Notes: a model not told the origin generated them from the sequence alone. A stretch of 64,000 bases of DNA from Rhodococcus_G sp042754225 (GCF_042754225.1 NZ_JBHZAH010000008.1:1-64000), one strand, 5' to 3'; positions 42,167 through 52,036 are shown, numbered from the stretch's first letter. Numbers and translations are program-made.

Positions 42167-42268
42167 GGCTCCTCGGGCGAAGCCTCGGGTTGGTCGAGGT
42201 GGCTCCTCGGGCGAAGCCTCGGGTTGGTCGAGGTGGCTCCTCGGGCGAAGCCTCGGGTTGGTCGAGGT
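42167..42268 (+). repeat. 34-bp tandem repeat, three copies
   Basis: Exact units starting GGCTCCTCGGGCGAAGCCTC at 42167, 42201 and 42235. Located between the terminator and the amidohydrolase gene; non-coding. Confidence 0.9.
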
Positions 42269-42299
42269 GGCCTGCAGCGGTAGATGAGAGACTGAAACC

Positions 42300-43493
42300 G
42301 TGAACTCGGAAGTGGACGACGCGGTCGCCTCGGCGCAGGCCGACCTGATCGGGTTGTCCCATTCCATCCACGCCGAGCCCGAGCTCGCGTTCGCGGAGTA
42401 TCGCAGCGCCGCGAAGACGGCGGACCTGCTCTCCCAGTACGGGTTCGAGATCGAGGCGCCGATCGCAGACCTGCCGACTGCTTTCAGTGCGACGTACGGC
42501 AGCGGTGAACTCGTGATCGGGATCTGTGCAGAGTACGACGCGCTGCCCGAGATCGGTCATGCCTGCGGGCACAACATCATTGCAGCCGCGGCGGTCGGCG
42601 CGGGTCTCGCGCTTGCGCCGCTGGCCGATCGGCTCGGCATCACGATCCGCGTGCTCGGCACCCCGGCCGAGGAGAGCGGCGGCGGCAAGGTCCTGATGCT
42701 CGAGCGCGGTGCGTTCGACGGACTCGGCGCGGCTCTGATGGTGCATCCGGGGCCCGAGGACATCGCGGGCGCCACCTCGCTCGCGATGGCAGATCTGGCG
42801 GTCACCTTCAGCGGGCGGGAGGCGCACGCGTCGGCTGCCCCGCAGCTCGGACGCAATGCCGCCGACGCCGCCACCGTCGCTCAGGTGGGGCTCGGGTTGC
42901 TGCGTCAGCACCTGTCCGCTGGGCAGCAGATGCACGGGATCGTCAGCGACGGCGGGACCGCGCCGAACATCGTGCCCGCGCGCACCGAGATGCTGTACTA
43001 CCTGCGTGCCCGGACCGCCGACTCGCTCGCGGATCTGACCGACCGGGCCCTGGCGTGTTTCGAGGCGGGGGCGCTGGCCGCCGGCTGCAGTCACGAGATT
43101 CGAACCGTGTCACCGAATTACACGGAACTGCGACCGGACCCCTGGCTGGTGCAGGTCTACCGTGAACTGATCGAGAAGGCGGGGCGCACGCCGCTGGCCC
43201 CGGAATGGGAAGGATCTCGTCCGTTGGGCAGTACCGACATGGGGAACGTCACGCACGTGCTCCCGGGCATCCATCCGGTGATCGGCATCGACTCGGCCGG
43301 CGCGGTGACCCACCAGCCGGAGTTCGCCGCGGCCTGCGTCACCGCCTCGGCGGATCGCGCGGTGCTCGACGGTGCCCGAGCGCTGGCGGGCACCGCGATC
43401 GCCGCCGCCACCGATCGCGCGCAGCGTGAGCGACTGCTCCAGGGTGCGCAGCGACGCAACGAGGAGCGTCGGCGTGGGGTGGGCCGGTCGTGA
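42300..43493 (+). CDS. M20-family amidohydrolase, AmiB1-like
   Basis: 397 aa zinc peptidase/amidohydrolase. Metal ligands in EYDALPEIGHACGHN and TPAEESGGGK; the dimerisation lid is in the middle. Substrate unknown; related enzymes cleave N-acyl amino acids or aminobenzoyl-glutamate (AbgB). The GTG start is at 42300 and the end overlaps the next M20 gene (GTGA). Equivalent to Rv3306c. Confidence 0.88.
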   Translation: MNSEVDDAVASAQADLIGLSHSIHAEPELAFAEYRSAAKTADLLSQYGFEIEAPIADLPTAFSATYGSGELVIGICAEYDALPEIGHACGHNIIAAAAVGAGLALAPLADRLGITIRVLGTPAEESGGGKVLMLERGAFDGLGAALMVHPGPEDIAGATSLAMADLAVTFSGREAHASAAPQLGRNAADAATVAQVGLGLLRQHLSAGQQMHGIVSDGGTAPNIVPARTEMLYYLRARTADSLADLTDRALACFEAGALAAGCSHEIRTVSPNYTELRPDPWLVQVYRELIEKAGRTPLAPEWEGSRPLGSTDMGNVTHVLPGIHPVIGIDSAGAVTHQPEFAAACVTASADRAVLDGARALAGTAIAAATDRAQRERLLQGAQRRNEERRRGVGRS

Positions 43494-44650
43494 CCGCATC
43501 GATCGACCGCTGGATCGCCGAGCACACCGAGGACCTCTCGCGGTGGCGGCGGCACATCCACGCGCATCCCGAGCTGGCCCGCCGCGAGTTCGCCACCACC
43601 GAGTTCGTCGCGACACGGCTGATCGCGGCCGGGCTCGAGCCGCGAATCCTGCCCGGGGGGACCGGACTGACGTGTGACATCGGCCCGGACGGCCCGCGGA
43701 TCGCGCTGCGCGCGGACATGGACGCGCTGCCTCTGCAGGAGGACACCGGTGCCCCGTACGCGTCCACCGTCGCCGGCGTCTCGCACGCGTGCGGTCACGA
43801 CGCCCACACCACCATCCTGCTCGGAACGGGCCTCGCGCTGGCGAGGATGCCGGACCTGCCGGTCGGCGTCCGCCTGATCTTCCAGCCGGCCGAGGAGGTC
43901 ATGCCGGGCGGCGCGTTGGACGTCGTCGCCGCGGGTGCCATGCAGGACGTGGCGAGAATCTTTGCCCTGCACTGTGATCCGCGGCTCGCGGCGGGTCAGG
44001 TCGGGGTGCGGCTCGGCGCGATCACGTCCGCGGCCGACACGGTCGAGCTGGTGCTCGACTCGCCCGGTGGACACACGTCGCGGCCGCACCTGACCACCGA
44101 CCTGGTCTACGCGCTCGGCACCGTCATCACCGGACTGCCCGGCATGCTCAGCCGCCGGATCGATCCTCGGACGAGCACGGTGATGGTCTGGGGCGCGGTC
44201 ACCGCGGGCCAGGCGCCGAACGCGATCCCGCAGTCGGGCAGGCTGGTCGGCACGGTGCGGACCGGGGACCACGAGACCTGGGCGCTGCTCGAGCCGCTGG
44301 TGCGCGAGATCGTCAACGGCCTGCTCGCCCCGACGGGCGTGCGCTACGAGCTGAACTATCGCCGCGGGGTGCCGCCGGTGGTCAACGACGAGGTCTCGAC
44401 CCGGATGTTCGAGCGCGCGATCTCCGCGCTCGGTCCCGGCGCACTGGCGGACACCCCGCAGTCGGGTGGCGGCGAGGACTTCTCCTGGTACCTCGAGGAG
44501 GTGCCGGGTGCGATGGCGCGTCTCGGCGTCTGGTCGGGTATCGGCGAGCAGCTCGACATCCACCAGCCGACCTTCGACCTGGACGAGCGGGCGCTCGCCG
44601 TCGGGGTGCGGGTGCTGGTCAACCTCGTGCTCGGCGGAGCCGCGATCTAG
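43490..44650 (+). CDS. M20-family amidohydrolase, AmiA1-like
   Basis: 386 aa. HACGHDAHTT and FQPAEE carry metal ligands; the C-terminal SGGGEDFSW holds the last His/Glu-type position (here GEDF). Similar to hippurate hydrolase/IAA-amino-acid hydrolases. Paired with the previous gene as in M. tuberculosis (Rv3305c), suggesting a heteromeric enzyme like AbgA-AbgB, which is inference. Confidence 0.9.
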   Translation: MTASIDRWIAEHTEDLSRWRRHIHAHPELARREFATTEFVATRLIAAGLEPRILPGGTGLTCDIGPDGPRIALRADMDALPLQEDTGAPYASTVAGVSHACGHDAHTTILLGTGLALARMPDLPVGVRLIFQPAEEVMPGGALDVVAAGAMQDVARIFALHCDPRLAAGQVGVRLGAITSAADTVELVLDSPGGHTSRPHLTTDLVYALGTVITGLPGMLSRRIDPRTSTVMVWGAVTAGQAPNAIPQSGRLVGTVRTGDHETWALLEPLVREIVNGLLAPTGVRYELNYRRGVPPVVNDEVSTRMFERAISALGPGALADTPQSGGGEDFSWYLEEVPGAMARLGVWSGIGEQLDIHQPTFDLDERALAVGVRVLVNLVLGGAAI

Positions 44651-44655
44651 GCGGT

Positions 44656-45129
44656 TCAGCCGGAGAAGCCCGAGGTCCCCGGGCCGACATTGCGGCTGTT
44701 GCGGGTGCGCAGATCGCGGACGTAGTCGGCGGGTGCGCCGGCGATCTCCGCCGCGTCGGCCATCACGCCGAGGTACCGCGCCGAGGGGAGCCCGCCCTCG
44801 TAGGCGTCGAGCACGTACAGCCAGGCCAGGACGGGCTCGCCGTCGGTGTCCACCCGCAGCCGGATCTTGCGGTGGATCCCCAGCTCGGACCCCTCCCAGC
44901 GGTCGAGGCTGACCTCGTCCTCGTCGGGGACGTCGTAGAGCACCACGAACACGCGGGAGTCGGGGTCCTCGACCACGGTCGCGAGCGCGCCCTCCCAGCC
45001 GATGTCGCCACCGCTGAAGGTCAGCCGCCAGCCGCTCAGCCAGCCGGTTCCCGCCATGGGGGAGTGCGGGCAGCGCTCGAGCATCTGCTCTGGGTGCATG
45101 TTGGATCCGTAGGCGGCGTAAATCGGCAC
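44656..45129 (-). CDS. Gamma-glutamylcyclotransferase-like protein
   Basis: 157 aa with the AIG2/GGCT fold start YAAYGSNMHPEQM, a glycine-rich substrate-binding loop; an acidic residue in GSELGIHRKI may be the catalytic Glu. GTG start 6 bases after a TAGGCT box (45136-45141). Same place as Rv3304; divergent from lpdA. Substrate not known. Confidence 0.82.
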   Translation of the reverse strand: MPIYAAYGSNMHPEQMLERCPHSPMAGTGWLSGWRLTFSGGDIGWEGALATVVEDPDSRVFVVLYDVPDEDEVSLDRWEGSELGIHRKIRLRVDTDGEPVLAWLYVLDAYEGGLPSARYLGVMADAAEIAGAPADYVRDLRTRNSRNVGPGTSGFSG

Positions 45130-45288
45130 GGCGAAAGCCTAAACCGTACCGGGCGGACCGCGAACCGCACACAGCATTTTCCGACCCGTTCGGCGCATGG
45201 AACTCGTGCCAGAGTGCGAGCGCGAGCTGCGGTGGAATAGCGTGGACACACCGAGATATGCGCGAACCTGCCGAAACATGGAGGATGA

Positions 45289-46692
45289 ATGACCCGGATC
45301 GTGATCATTGGTGGCGGACCGGCGGGCTACGAGGCTGCCCTGGTTGCGGCCCAGCACGGCGCGACCGTGTCGTTGGTCGATTCGGACGGCGTCGGCGGCG
45401 CCTGCGTGCTGTGGGACTGCGTGCCGTCGAAGACATTCATCGCTTCCACCGGTCTGCGGACCGACATGCGCAAGGCGAGCGATCTCGGAATCAGCTTCGA
45501 CCTGTCGCAGGCCACCGTCTCCCTGCCGAAGATCAACTCCCGCGTCAAGAGCCTCGCGCAGGCGCAGTCCGCCGACATCCGCGACAAGCTGCAGAGTGCC
45601 GGCGTGGACCTGCTCTTCGGCACCGCGGAACTGATCGACTCCGTGATCGGGATGGCCGTGCACCAGGTGCGGGCCAACCTGGAGAACGGGTCCGAGCGGA
45701 TCCTCGACGCGGACGTGGTGCTCATCGCGACCGGTGCGTCCCCGCGCATCCTGCCCACCGCGCAGCCCGACGGTGAGCGGATTCTGAACTGGCGTCAGCT
45801 CTACGACCTGGAGGCGCTGCCCGAGCACCTCGTCGTGGTCGGTTCGGGTGTCACCGGTGCCGAGTTCGTCTCGGCCTACACGGAGATGGGCGTGCAGGTG
45901 ACCATGGTCTCGAGCCGGGACCGGGTGCTGCCGCACGAGGACGCGGACGCGGCCCTGGTGCTCGAGGAGGCGCTCTCCGAGCGCGGAGTGAACCTGGTCA
46001 AGCACGCCCGCGCGGACGCCGTCGAGCGCACCGCCGACGGCGTGCTGGTCAAGTTGGCGGACGGTCGCACGGTGACGGGCAGCCACGCGTTGATGACCGT
46101 GGGGTCGACGCCGAACACCGCGGGTCTGGGGCTCGAGAAGGTGGGCATCGACCTCGACAAGGGCGGATACCTGCGGGTGGACCGGGTCTCGCGCACCTCG
46201 GTCTCGGGGATCTACGCCGCAGGCGACTGCACCGGCCTGCTGCCGCTGGCCTCGGTCGCGGCCATGCAGGGGCGCATCGCGATGTACCACGCCCTCGGCG
46301 AGGGCGTGAGCCCGATCAAGCTCAAGACCGTCGCGTCCGCGGTGTTCACCCGCCCGGAGATCGCGACCGTCGGCGTCAGCCAGGCCGCCATCGACGGGGG
46401 CGAGGTGCCCGCCCGCACGGTGATGCTGCCGCTGAACACGAACCCGCGCGCCAAGATGTCGGGGTTGCGGCGCGGCTTCGTGAAGATCTTCTGCCGACCG
46501 GCGACCGGCGTCGTGATCGGTGGTGTGGTGGTCGCGCCGACGGCGTCCGAGTTGATCCTGCCGATCGCGATCGCGGTCCAGAACAACCTCTCGGTCAACG
46601 ACCTGGCGCAGACCTTCTCGGTGTACCCGTCGCTGACCGGTTCGATCACCGAGGCCGCGCGCCAGCTGATGCGGCACGACGACCTCGACTGA
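45289..46692 (+). CDS. lpdA: LpdA-type flavoprotein disulfide reductase/quinone reductase
   Basis: 467 aa pyridine nucleotide-disulfide oxidoreductase. FAD motif GGGPAGYEAA, NAD(P) motif VVVGSGVTGAEF and AAGDCTGLLPLAS. Both Cys of the CxxxxC site are present (Cys39, Cys44 in GGACVLWDC), whereas M. tuberculosis LpdA (Rv3303c), as I remember it, lacks the first. The C-terminal HxxxxE pair of true lipoamide dehydrogenases is missing (YPSLTGSITEA), so lipoamide activity is doubtful. ATG at 45289 with GGAGG upstream. Confidence 0.9.
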   Translation: MTRIVIIGGGPAGYEAALVAAQHGATVSLVDSDGVGGACVLWDCVPSKTFIASTGLRTDMRKASDLGISFDLSQATVSLPKINSRVKSLAQAQSADIRDKLQSAGVDLLFGTAELIDSVIGMAVHQVRANLENGSERILDADVVLIATGASPRILPTAQPDGERILNWRQLYDLEALPEHLVVVGSGVTGAEFVSAYTEMGVQVTMVSSRDRVLPHEDADAALVLEEALSERGVNLVKHARADAVERTADGVLVKLADGRTVTGSHALMTVGSTPNTAGLGLEKVGIDLDKGGYLRVDRVSRTSVSGIYAAGDCTGLLPLASVAAMQGRIAMYHALGEGVSPIKLKTVASAVFTRPEIATVGVSQAAIDGGEVPARTVMLPLNTNPRAKMSGLRRGFVKIFCRPATGVVIGGVVVAPTASELILPIAIAVQNNLSVNDLAQTFSVYPSLTGSITEAARQLMRHDDLD

Positions 46693-46856
46693 CCGTTCTC
46701 GACATGTGAGACGAATGGTTCACTTGGTGGACGATTTCGTGCGATAGTCGGAGGGTCGGCCGGTACCCCCGGCCCCTTCGACGCCTCCCGCCCCGCGGAT
46801 CCGCCGGCGATCAGGTGCCCTCACCTCGTTCGTTCCGCTGCCTCCTGGGAGGTCTC

Positions 46857-48026
46857 ATGTCCCTCACTCTCGCCCGTCGGATGGGCGCACTGCGCAGTTC
46901 CGCCATCCGCGACCTGCTCACCGTCACCGCGCGCCCCGACGTCGTCAGCCTCGCCGGAGGCCTGCCCGATCCCGAACTCGTTCCGCGTGAACGGATTCGG
47001 CAGGAGTCCGAACGGGTGCTCGGCGCGTCGGGCGCGCTGCAGTACACGGAGACGGCGGGGTGGTTCGGCCTGCGGGAGGTGATCGCGTCGCGCGAGGTCG
47101 GGGGTGCGGTGAGCCCGCACGAGGTGGTCGTCACCCACGGCTCCCAGCAGGCGCTGAGCCTGCTGGCCCAGGTCCTGCTCGATCCGGGTGCGAGTGTGGT
47201 GGTCGAGGAACCCGCATACACCGGTGCGCTGCAGGTCTTTCGGGCCGCGGAGTCCCGGGTGCTCACGGTGCCCGTCGACGTCGACGGCATGCGCACCGAC
47301 CGCCTCGAGGAGTTGCTCGACCAGGGCGAGAGGCCGGTGGTGGTGCACACCGTGAGCAACTTCCACAACCCGCGCGGCGCCACCATGACCGCCGCGCGGC
47401 GCGCGCACCTGGCCGGGCTGGCCGAGCGCTTCGGGTTCTGGATCGTCGAGGACGATCCGTACGGTGAGTTGTACTACGGCAGCGCGCCACCGGATCCCGT
47501 TGCCGCACAATCAGACCGGGTGATCAGGCTGTCGAGCGCGTCGAAGATCCTCGCGCCCGCACTCCGGGTCGGCTGGCTGCGCGGACCCCGGGAGCTGTGC
47601 GCGGCGGTCGAGTTGGTCAAGCAGGGCGCCGACCTGTGCGGGTCGACCCTGACCCAGCAGATTGCGGCCGGACTGCTGGCCGACGCGCCGTGGCTGGACG
47701 AACACCTGGCTGCGATCCGCGCCGCGTACGGGGCGCGGGCGGAGGCGCTGCACGCCGCGCTCACCGCCGAGTTCGGCGAGTCGGTGGAGTCGACCCCGGC
47801 GGGTGGCGGCATGTTCAGCTGGGTGGAGTTTCGCGACGGCACCGACACCGACGCGTTGCTGCAGAGGGCGGTCGAGCGGCGCGTCGCCTTCGTCCCCGGC
47901 TCGGCCTTCGCGGTCGACGGCGGACATCGCCACGGGGCACGGCTGTGTTTCACGACGAACACCGCGCAGACCCTGGAACTGGCGGTCGAGCGGCTCGGGC
48001 AGGCGCACCACTCGCTCACCCCCTGA
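46857..48026 (+). CDS. PLP-dependent aminotransferase, class I/II (2-aminoadipate type)
   Basis: 389 aa fold type I enzyme. PLP lysine in LSSASKILAPALRVGW; NFHNPRG and EDDPYGELYY are cofactor-binding segments. It is close in pattern to 2-aminoadipate/aromatic aminotransferases but has no GntR domain. The ATG at 46857 has GGGAGG 4 bases upstream. Ends convergent with glpK at a hairpin. Confidence 0.88.
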   Translation: MSLTLARRMGALRSSAIRDLLTVTARPDVVSLAGGLPDPELVPRERIRQESERVLGASGALQYTETAGWFGLREVIASREVGGAVSPHEVVVTHGSQQALSLLAQVLLDPGASVVVEEPAYTGALQVFRAAESRVLTVPVDVDGMRTDRLEELLDQGERPVVVHTVSNFHNPRGATMTAARRAHLAGLAERFGFWIVEDDPYGELYYGSAPPDPVAAQSDRVIRLSSASKILAPALRVGWLRGPRELCAAVELVKQGADLCGSTLTQQIAAGLLADAPWLDEHLAAIRAAYGARAEALHAALTAEFGESVESTPAGGGMFSWVEFRDGTDTDALLQRAVERRVAFVPGSAFAVDGGHRHGARLCFTTNTAQTLELAVERLGQAHHSLTP

Positions 48027-48031
48027 CCGCC

Positions 48032-48090
48032 CACCTCCCCGATGTCACACTGGTTCGACCCACCCGAACCGATGCGACATTGGGAAGGTG
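48032..48090. terminator. Bidirectional terminator between the aminotransferase and glpK
   Basis: Nested inverted repeats CACCTCCC/GGGAAGGTG, ATGTC/GACAT and GGTTCG/CGAACC fold the whole 59-base intergenic segment into one long imperfect hairpin, with stop codons of the convergent genes on each side. Confidence 0.65.
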
Positions 48091-48100
48091 TGGGGGTGGG

Positions 48101-49597
48101 TCAGTCGACCCAGTCGTAGGTCCGCTCGACCGCCTTGTTCCATTCCCGGTAGAGCCGATCGCGTTCGGTGGCGGTCATGGCGGGAGTCCAGGTCTGCCCG
48201 ACCTCCCAGTTGGCCCGGATGTCCTCCTCGCTCGACCAGAAGCCGACCGCGAGCCCGGCCGCGTAGGCCGCGCCGAGCGCGGTGGTCTCGTTGACCACCG
48301 GCCGGATCACCGGGACGTCGAGGATGTCGGACTGGAACTGCATCAGGGTCTGATTGAGCACCATGCCGCCGTCGACCTTGAGGGAGGTCAGCTTCACCCC
48401 GGAATCGGCGGCCGCGGCCTCGATCACCTCGCGGGTCTGAAATGCCGTGGCCTCGAGCGCGGCTCGCGCCAGGTGTCCCTTGTTGACGAACCTGGTCAGG
48501 CCGACGATGGCGCCGCGCGCGTCCGACCGCCACCGCGGGGCGAACAGTCCGGAGAACGCAGGCACGAAGTAGGCGCCGCCGTTGTCGGGTACCGAGGTCG
48601 CGAGCTCCTCGACCTCCTTGGCGGAGCCGATGATGCCGAGGTTGTCACGGAGCCACTGCACCAGCGAACCGGTGACCGCGACCGAACCCTCGAGTGCGTA
48701 CACCGCCGGAGCGTCGCCGATGCGATAGCAGACCGTGGTGAGCAGGCCGTGCCTGCTGTGCACCGGCGTCGTGCCGGTGTTGAGTAGCAGGAAGTTCCCG
48801 GTGCCGTAGGTGTTCTTGGCCTCGCCGGGACTCAGGCACGCCTGGCCGAAGGTGGCGGCCTGCTGGTCGCCGAGGATGCCGGTGATCGGCACACCGGCGA
48901 GGCCGGTGCCCTCGCGGACCTGCCCGTACCGTTCGGAGGAGCTGCGGATCTGCGGCAGCAGGGACATCGGGACGGCCATGTCGGCGCAGATCTGCTCGTC
49001 CCAGTCGAGGGTCCGCAGGTTCATCAGCATCGTCCGGGACGCGTTCGTCACGTCGGTGACGTGCAGCCCGCCGTCCGGGCCGCCGGTGAGATTCCACACG
49101 ATCCAGCTGTCCATCGTGCCGAAGCACAGTTCGCCGGCCTCCGCTCGGGCTCGAACGCCCTCGACATTGTCGAGGATCCAGCGCACCTTCGGCCCGGAGA
49201 AGTAGGTCGACAGGGGCAGCCCGGTGCTCTCGCGGTACCGGTCCGGCCCCTCCGCGCCCCCGAGCTCGGTGCACAGTTCGTCGGTCCGGGTGTCCTGCCA
49301 GACGATGGCGTTGTAGACGGGCTCGCCGGTGCGCCGGTCCCAGACGACGGTCGTTTCCCGCTGGTTGGTGATGCCGACCGCGACGATGTCGTGTCCGGTC
49401 AGGTCCGCGCCGGCGAGAGCCTTCGCGGTCACCTCGCGGGCGGCCCGCCAGATCTCGAGCGGGTCGTGCTCGACCCAGCCCGCCCGCGGGAAGATCTGCT
49501 CGTGCTCCTGCTGTGCGACGGCGACCACACCACCCGCGTGATCGAAGATCATGCAGCGGGTGGAGGTGGTGCCCTGATCGATCGCGGCGACATACAC
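48101..49597 (-). CDS. glpK: Glycerol kinase
   Basis: 498 aa FGGY-family kinase. N-terminal phosphate loop AAIDQGTTSTR, glycerol-binding WQDTRT and GILGDQQAATFGQ. Phosphorylates glycerol with ATP to glycerol-3-phosphate, which the divergent glpD product oxidises. The two genes share only 55 bases between starts. Confidence 0.97.
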   Translation of the reverse strand: MYVAAIDQGTTSTRCMIFDHAGGVVAVAQQEHEQIFPRAGWVEHDPLEIWRAAREVTAKALAGADLTGHDIVAVGITNQRETTVVWDRRTGEPVYNAIVWQDTRTDELCTELGGAEGPDRYRESTGLPLSTYFSGPKVRWILDNVEGVRARAEAGELCFGTMDSWIVWNLTGGPDGGLHVTDVTNASRTMLMNLRTLDWDEQICADMAVPMSLLPQIRSSSERYGQVREGTGLAGVPITGILGDQQAATFGQACLSPGEAKNTYGTGNFLLLNTGTTPVHSRHGLLTTVCYRIGDAPAVYALEGSVAVTGSLVQWLRDNLGIIGSAKEVEELATSVPDNGGAYFVPAFSGLFAPRWRSDARGAIVGLTRFVNKGHLARAALEATAFQTREVIEAAAADSGVKLTSLKVDGGMVLNQTLMQFQSDILDVPVIRPVVNETTALGAAYAAGLAVGFWSSEEDIRANWEVGQTWTPAMTATERDRLYREWNKAVERTYDWVD

Positions 49598-49652
49598 GGC
49601 TTGAAACTACTAGCCTGGACAAGAATCCGTCGACAACTCACGGGAGCTCACG

Positions 49653-51386
49653 TTGGCCAAGCATCAGGAAGCACAGTTTCTCGGTCCGCAGCAGCGGGCA
49701 GAGGCCTGGGACAACCTGCAATCCGAGCAATTCGACGTGGTGGTGATCGGTGGTGGGATCGTCGGTGCCGGCGCGGCGCTCGACGCCGCGACCAGGGGCC
49801 TGCGGGTGGCGCTGGTCGAGGCGAGGGACTTCGCCTCGGGCACCTCGTCCCGGTCGTCGAAGATGTTCCACGGTGGCCTGCGCTACCTCGAGCAGCTCGA
49901 ATTCGGGCTGGTGCGAGAGGCATTGCACGAGCGGGAGCTCTCGCTCTCGACGCTGGCCCCGCATCTGGTCAAGCCGCTGAAGTTCCTGTTCCCGCTGACG
50001 CACCGGGTCTGGGAGCGGCCGTACATGGCCGCCGGTTTCCTGCTCTACGACCAGATGGGCGGGGCGAAGTCGGTGCCGCACCAGAAGCACCTGACCCGCT
50101 CGGCTGCGCTGCGAATGTCGCCGGGGCTCAAGCGAAGTGCGCTGATCGGTGGTATCCGCTACTACGACACCGTCGTCGACGACGCCCGCCACACCATGAC
50201 GGTCGCCCGCACCGCCGCGCACTACGGCGCGGTGGTGCGCACGTCGACTCAGGTCGTGGGGTTCCTGCGGGAGGCGGATCGTGTTTCCGGTGTGCGCGTA
50301 CGTGATTCGGAGGACGGCAGCACCGCGGAGGTGCGCGGCCACGTCGTGATCAACGCCACCGGCGTGTGGACCGACGAGATCCAGTCGCTCTCGAACCAGC
50401 GCGGCCGATTCCGGGTCCGCGCCAGCAAGGGCGTGCACATCGTGGTCCCGCGCGACCGGGTGGTCAGCGAGGCCGCCATCATCCTGCGGACCGAGAAGTC
50501 GGTGCTGTTCGTCATTCCGTGGGGTGGTCACTGGATCATCGGGACCACCGACACCGACTGGAATCTCGATCTCGCCCACCCGGCCGCGACCAAGGCCGAC
50601 ATCGACTACATCCTCGGTCAGGTGAACAAGGTGCTGGTCACCCCGCTCACCCACGCGGACATCGACGGGGTCTACGCGGGACTGCGACCGTTGCTGGCGG
50701 GGGAGAGCGACGAGACCTCGAAGCTCTCGCGCGAACACGCGGTGGCCCGCGTGGCGCCGGGATTGGTCGCGATCGCGGGCGGCAAGTACACCACCTACCG
50801 GGTGATGGCGGAGGACGCCGTCGACGCCGCGTCCGAGGACATTCCGGCCCGGGTGGCGCCGTCGATCACCGAGAAGGTTCCGCTGGTCGGCGCGGACGGG
50901 TACTTCGCGCTGGTCAACCAGGCCGTGCAGGTGGGTCAGAGCTACGGACTGCATCCGTACCGGGTCAAGCACCTGCTGGACCGGTACGGCTCGCTGATCC
51001 ACGAGGTGCTCGACCTCGGTGCGGCGTCGCCGGAGCTGCTGCAGCCGATCACCGATGCCCCCGACTACCTGCAGGTCGAAGCCGTGTACGCGGCGGCGGC
51101 CGAAGGTGCGTTGCACCTCGAGGACATCCTCGCGCGGCGCACTCGGATCGCCATCGAGTACCCGCACCGCGGCGTCAACTGCGCCGAGCAGGTCGCGCAG
51201 TTGGTGGCGCCGATCCTCGGCTGGGACCAGGCCACCGTGGACCGTGAGGTCGAGACCTATCGCGCACGGGTGGTGGCGGAGGTCGAGTCGCAGGCGCAAC
51301 CCGACGACGCGTCCGCGGACGCGTTGCGGGCCGCCGCGCCCGAGGCCCGGGCGGAAATCCTGGAGCCGGTGCCGCTCTCGCGCTGA
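49653..51386 (+). CDS. glpD: FAD-dependent glycerol-3-phosphate dehydrogenase
   Basis: 577 aa membrane-associated dehydrogenase passing electrons to quinone. FAD motif VVIGGGIVGAGAALD, signature GTSSRSSKMFHGGLRYLE and GGKYTTYR. TTG start at 49653 with CGGGAG 7 bases upstream. Same neighbourhood as glpD2 (Rv3302c). Confidence 0.96.
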   Translation: MAKHQEAQFLGPQQRAEAWDNLQSEQFDVVVIGGGIVGAGAALDAATRGLRVALVEARDFASGTSSRSSKMFHGGLRYLEQLEFGLVREALHERELSLSTLAPHLVKPLKFLFPLTHRVWERPYMAAGFLLYDQMGGAKSVPHQKHLTRSAALRMSPGLKRSALIGGIRYYDTVVDDARHTMTVARTAAHYGAVVRTSTQVVGFLREADRVSGVRVRDSEDGSTAEVRGHVVINATGVWTDEIQSLSNQRGRFRVRASKGVHIVVPRDRVVSEAAIILRTEKSVLFVIPWGGHWIIGTTDTDWNLDLAHPAATKADIDYILGQVNKVLVTPLTHADIDGVYAGLRPLLAGESDETSKLSREHAVARVAPGLVAIAGGKYTTYRVMAEDAVDAASEDIPARVAPSITEKVPLVGADGYFALVNQAVQVGQSYGLHPYRVKHLLDRYGSLIHEVLDLGAASPELLQPITDAPDYLQVEAVYAAAAEGALHLEDILARRTRIAIEYPHRGVNCAEQVAQLVAPILGWDQATVDREVETYRARVVAEVESQAQPDDASADALRAAAPEARAEILEPVPLSR

Positions 51387-51404
51387 CGACCGGCGGTGCG
51401 GCGG

Positions 51405-51899
51405 TCAGTGCGTGAGGAGTAGCTTGACGCCGACGATCGCGATCGCCACGAGACTCAGCGTGATCGACGCGGCGAGCGTGCCCCGGTTGGGCCGCTCGCC
51501 GCGCAGCCGCGTGATCACGTAGGTGATGCCGGCAATGCGGGTGACCACCCAGATCTCGGCGAGCAGCAGGGCGGTCGAGAGGTCGATCCAGCCGAGCCCG
51601 CCCATCCCCACCACCATCGCGGGGATCAGCGCGGAGGTGAGCACGGGTACCGAGTCGCGCAACTCCTCGAGCTTCTCGATCCGGGTCAGGGACCGGCCGG
51701 ACCGGGTGCTGCGCCCGACGGATTCGGCGAAGGCGTGTGCGATGAATGTCGAGATCCCGGTGCCGATGACGACGAATCCGGCGTGCGCGACGCTGGTGTT
51801 GTTCAGCGGGACGAGGGCGGTCAGCACCAGGATGTTGCCGTAGACGTAGGCGCTGATTCGGCTTGCGTAGTCCTCGGGGGACAGGGGCTCGCGCGTCAT
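51405..51899 (-). CDS. Four-helix membrane protein of unknown function
   Basis: 164 aa with about four hydrophobic segments and a charged loop (GRSLTRIEKLEELRD). No family recognised. Convergent with glpD, 19 bases apart. I chose the ATG at 51899 since upstream residues look unrelated to a membrane protein. Confidence 0.7.
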   Translation of the reverse strand: MTREPLSPEDYASRISAYVYGNILVLTALVPLNNTSVAHAGFVVIGTGISTFIAHAFAESVGRSTRSGRSLTRIEKLEELRDSVPVLTSALIPAMVVGMGGLGWIDLSTALLLAEIWVVTRIAGITYVITRLRGERPNRGTLAASITLSLVAIAIVGVKLLLTH

Positions 51900-51937
51900 G
51901 CGATACAGCTTCGCACGACGCACAGCGCGCGGATCGG

Positions 51938-52036
51938 TCAGTGAGGGCGCGCGACGGATCGCGGGACCGACCGGGCGGCGATCCCGGAGTACGCCATGAC
52001 GAGGAGGCTGACGACGGCGAGGGGTGCGATGATCAT
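51938..52036 (-). CDS. Possible 32-aa membrane peptide
   Basis: A short ORF encoding a hydrophobic N-terminal half (MIIAPLAVVSLLVMAYSG) and a basic tail, with a GA-rich ribosome-site-like sequence before the ATG. Lies between the membrane protein and TetR genes in an otherwise empty 228 bases. Could be a real small protein or chance. Confidence 0.3.
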   Translation of the reverse strand: MIIAPLAVVSLLVMAYSGIAARSVPRSVARPH

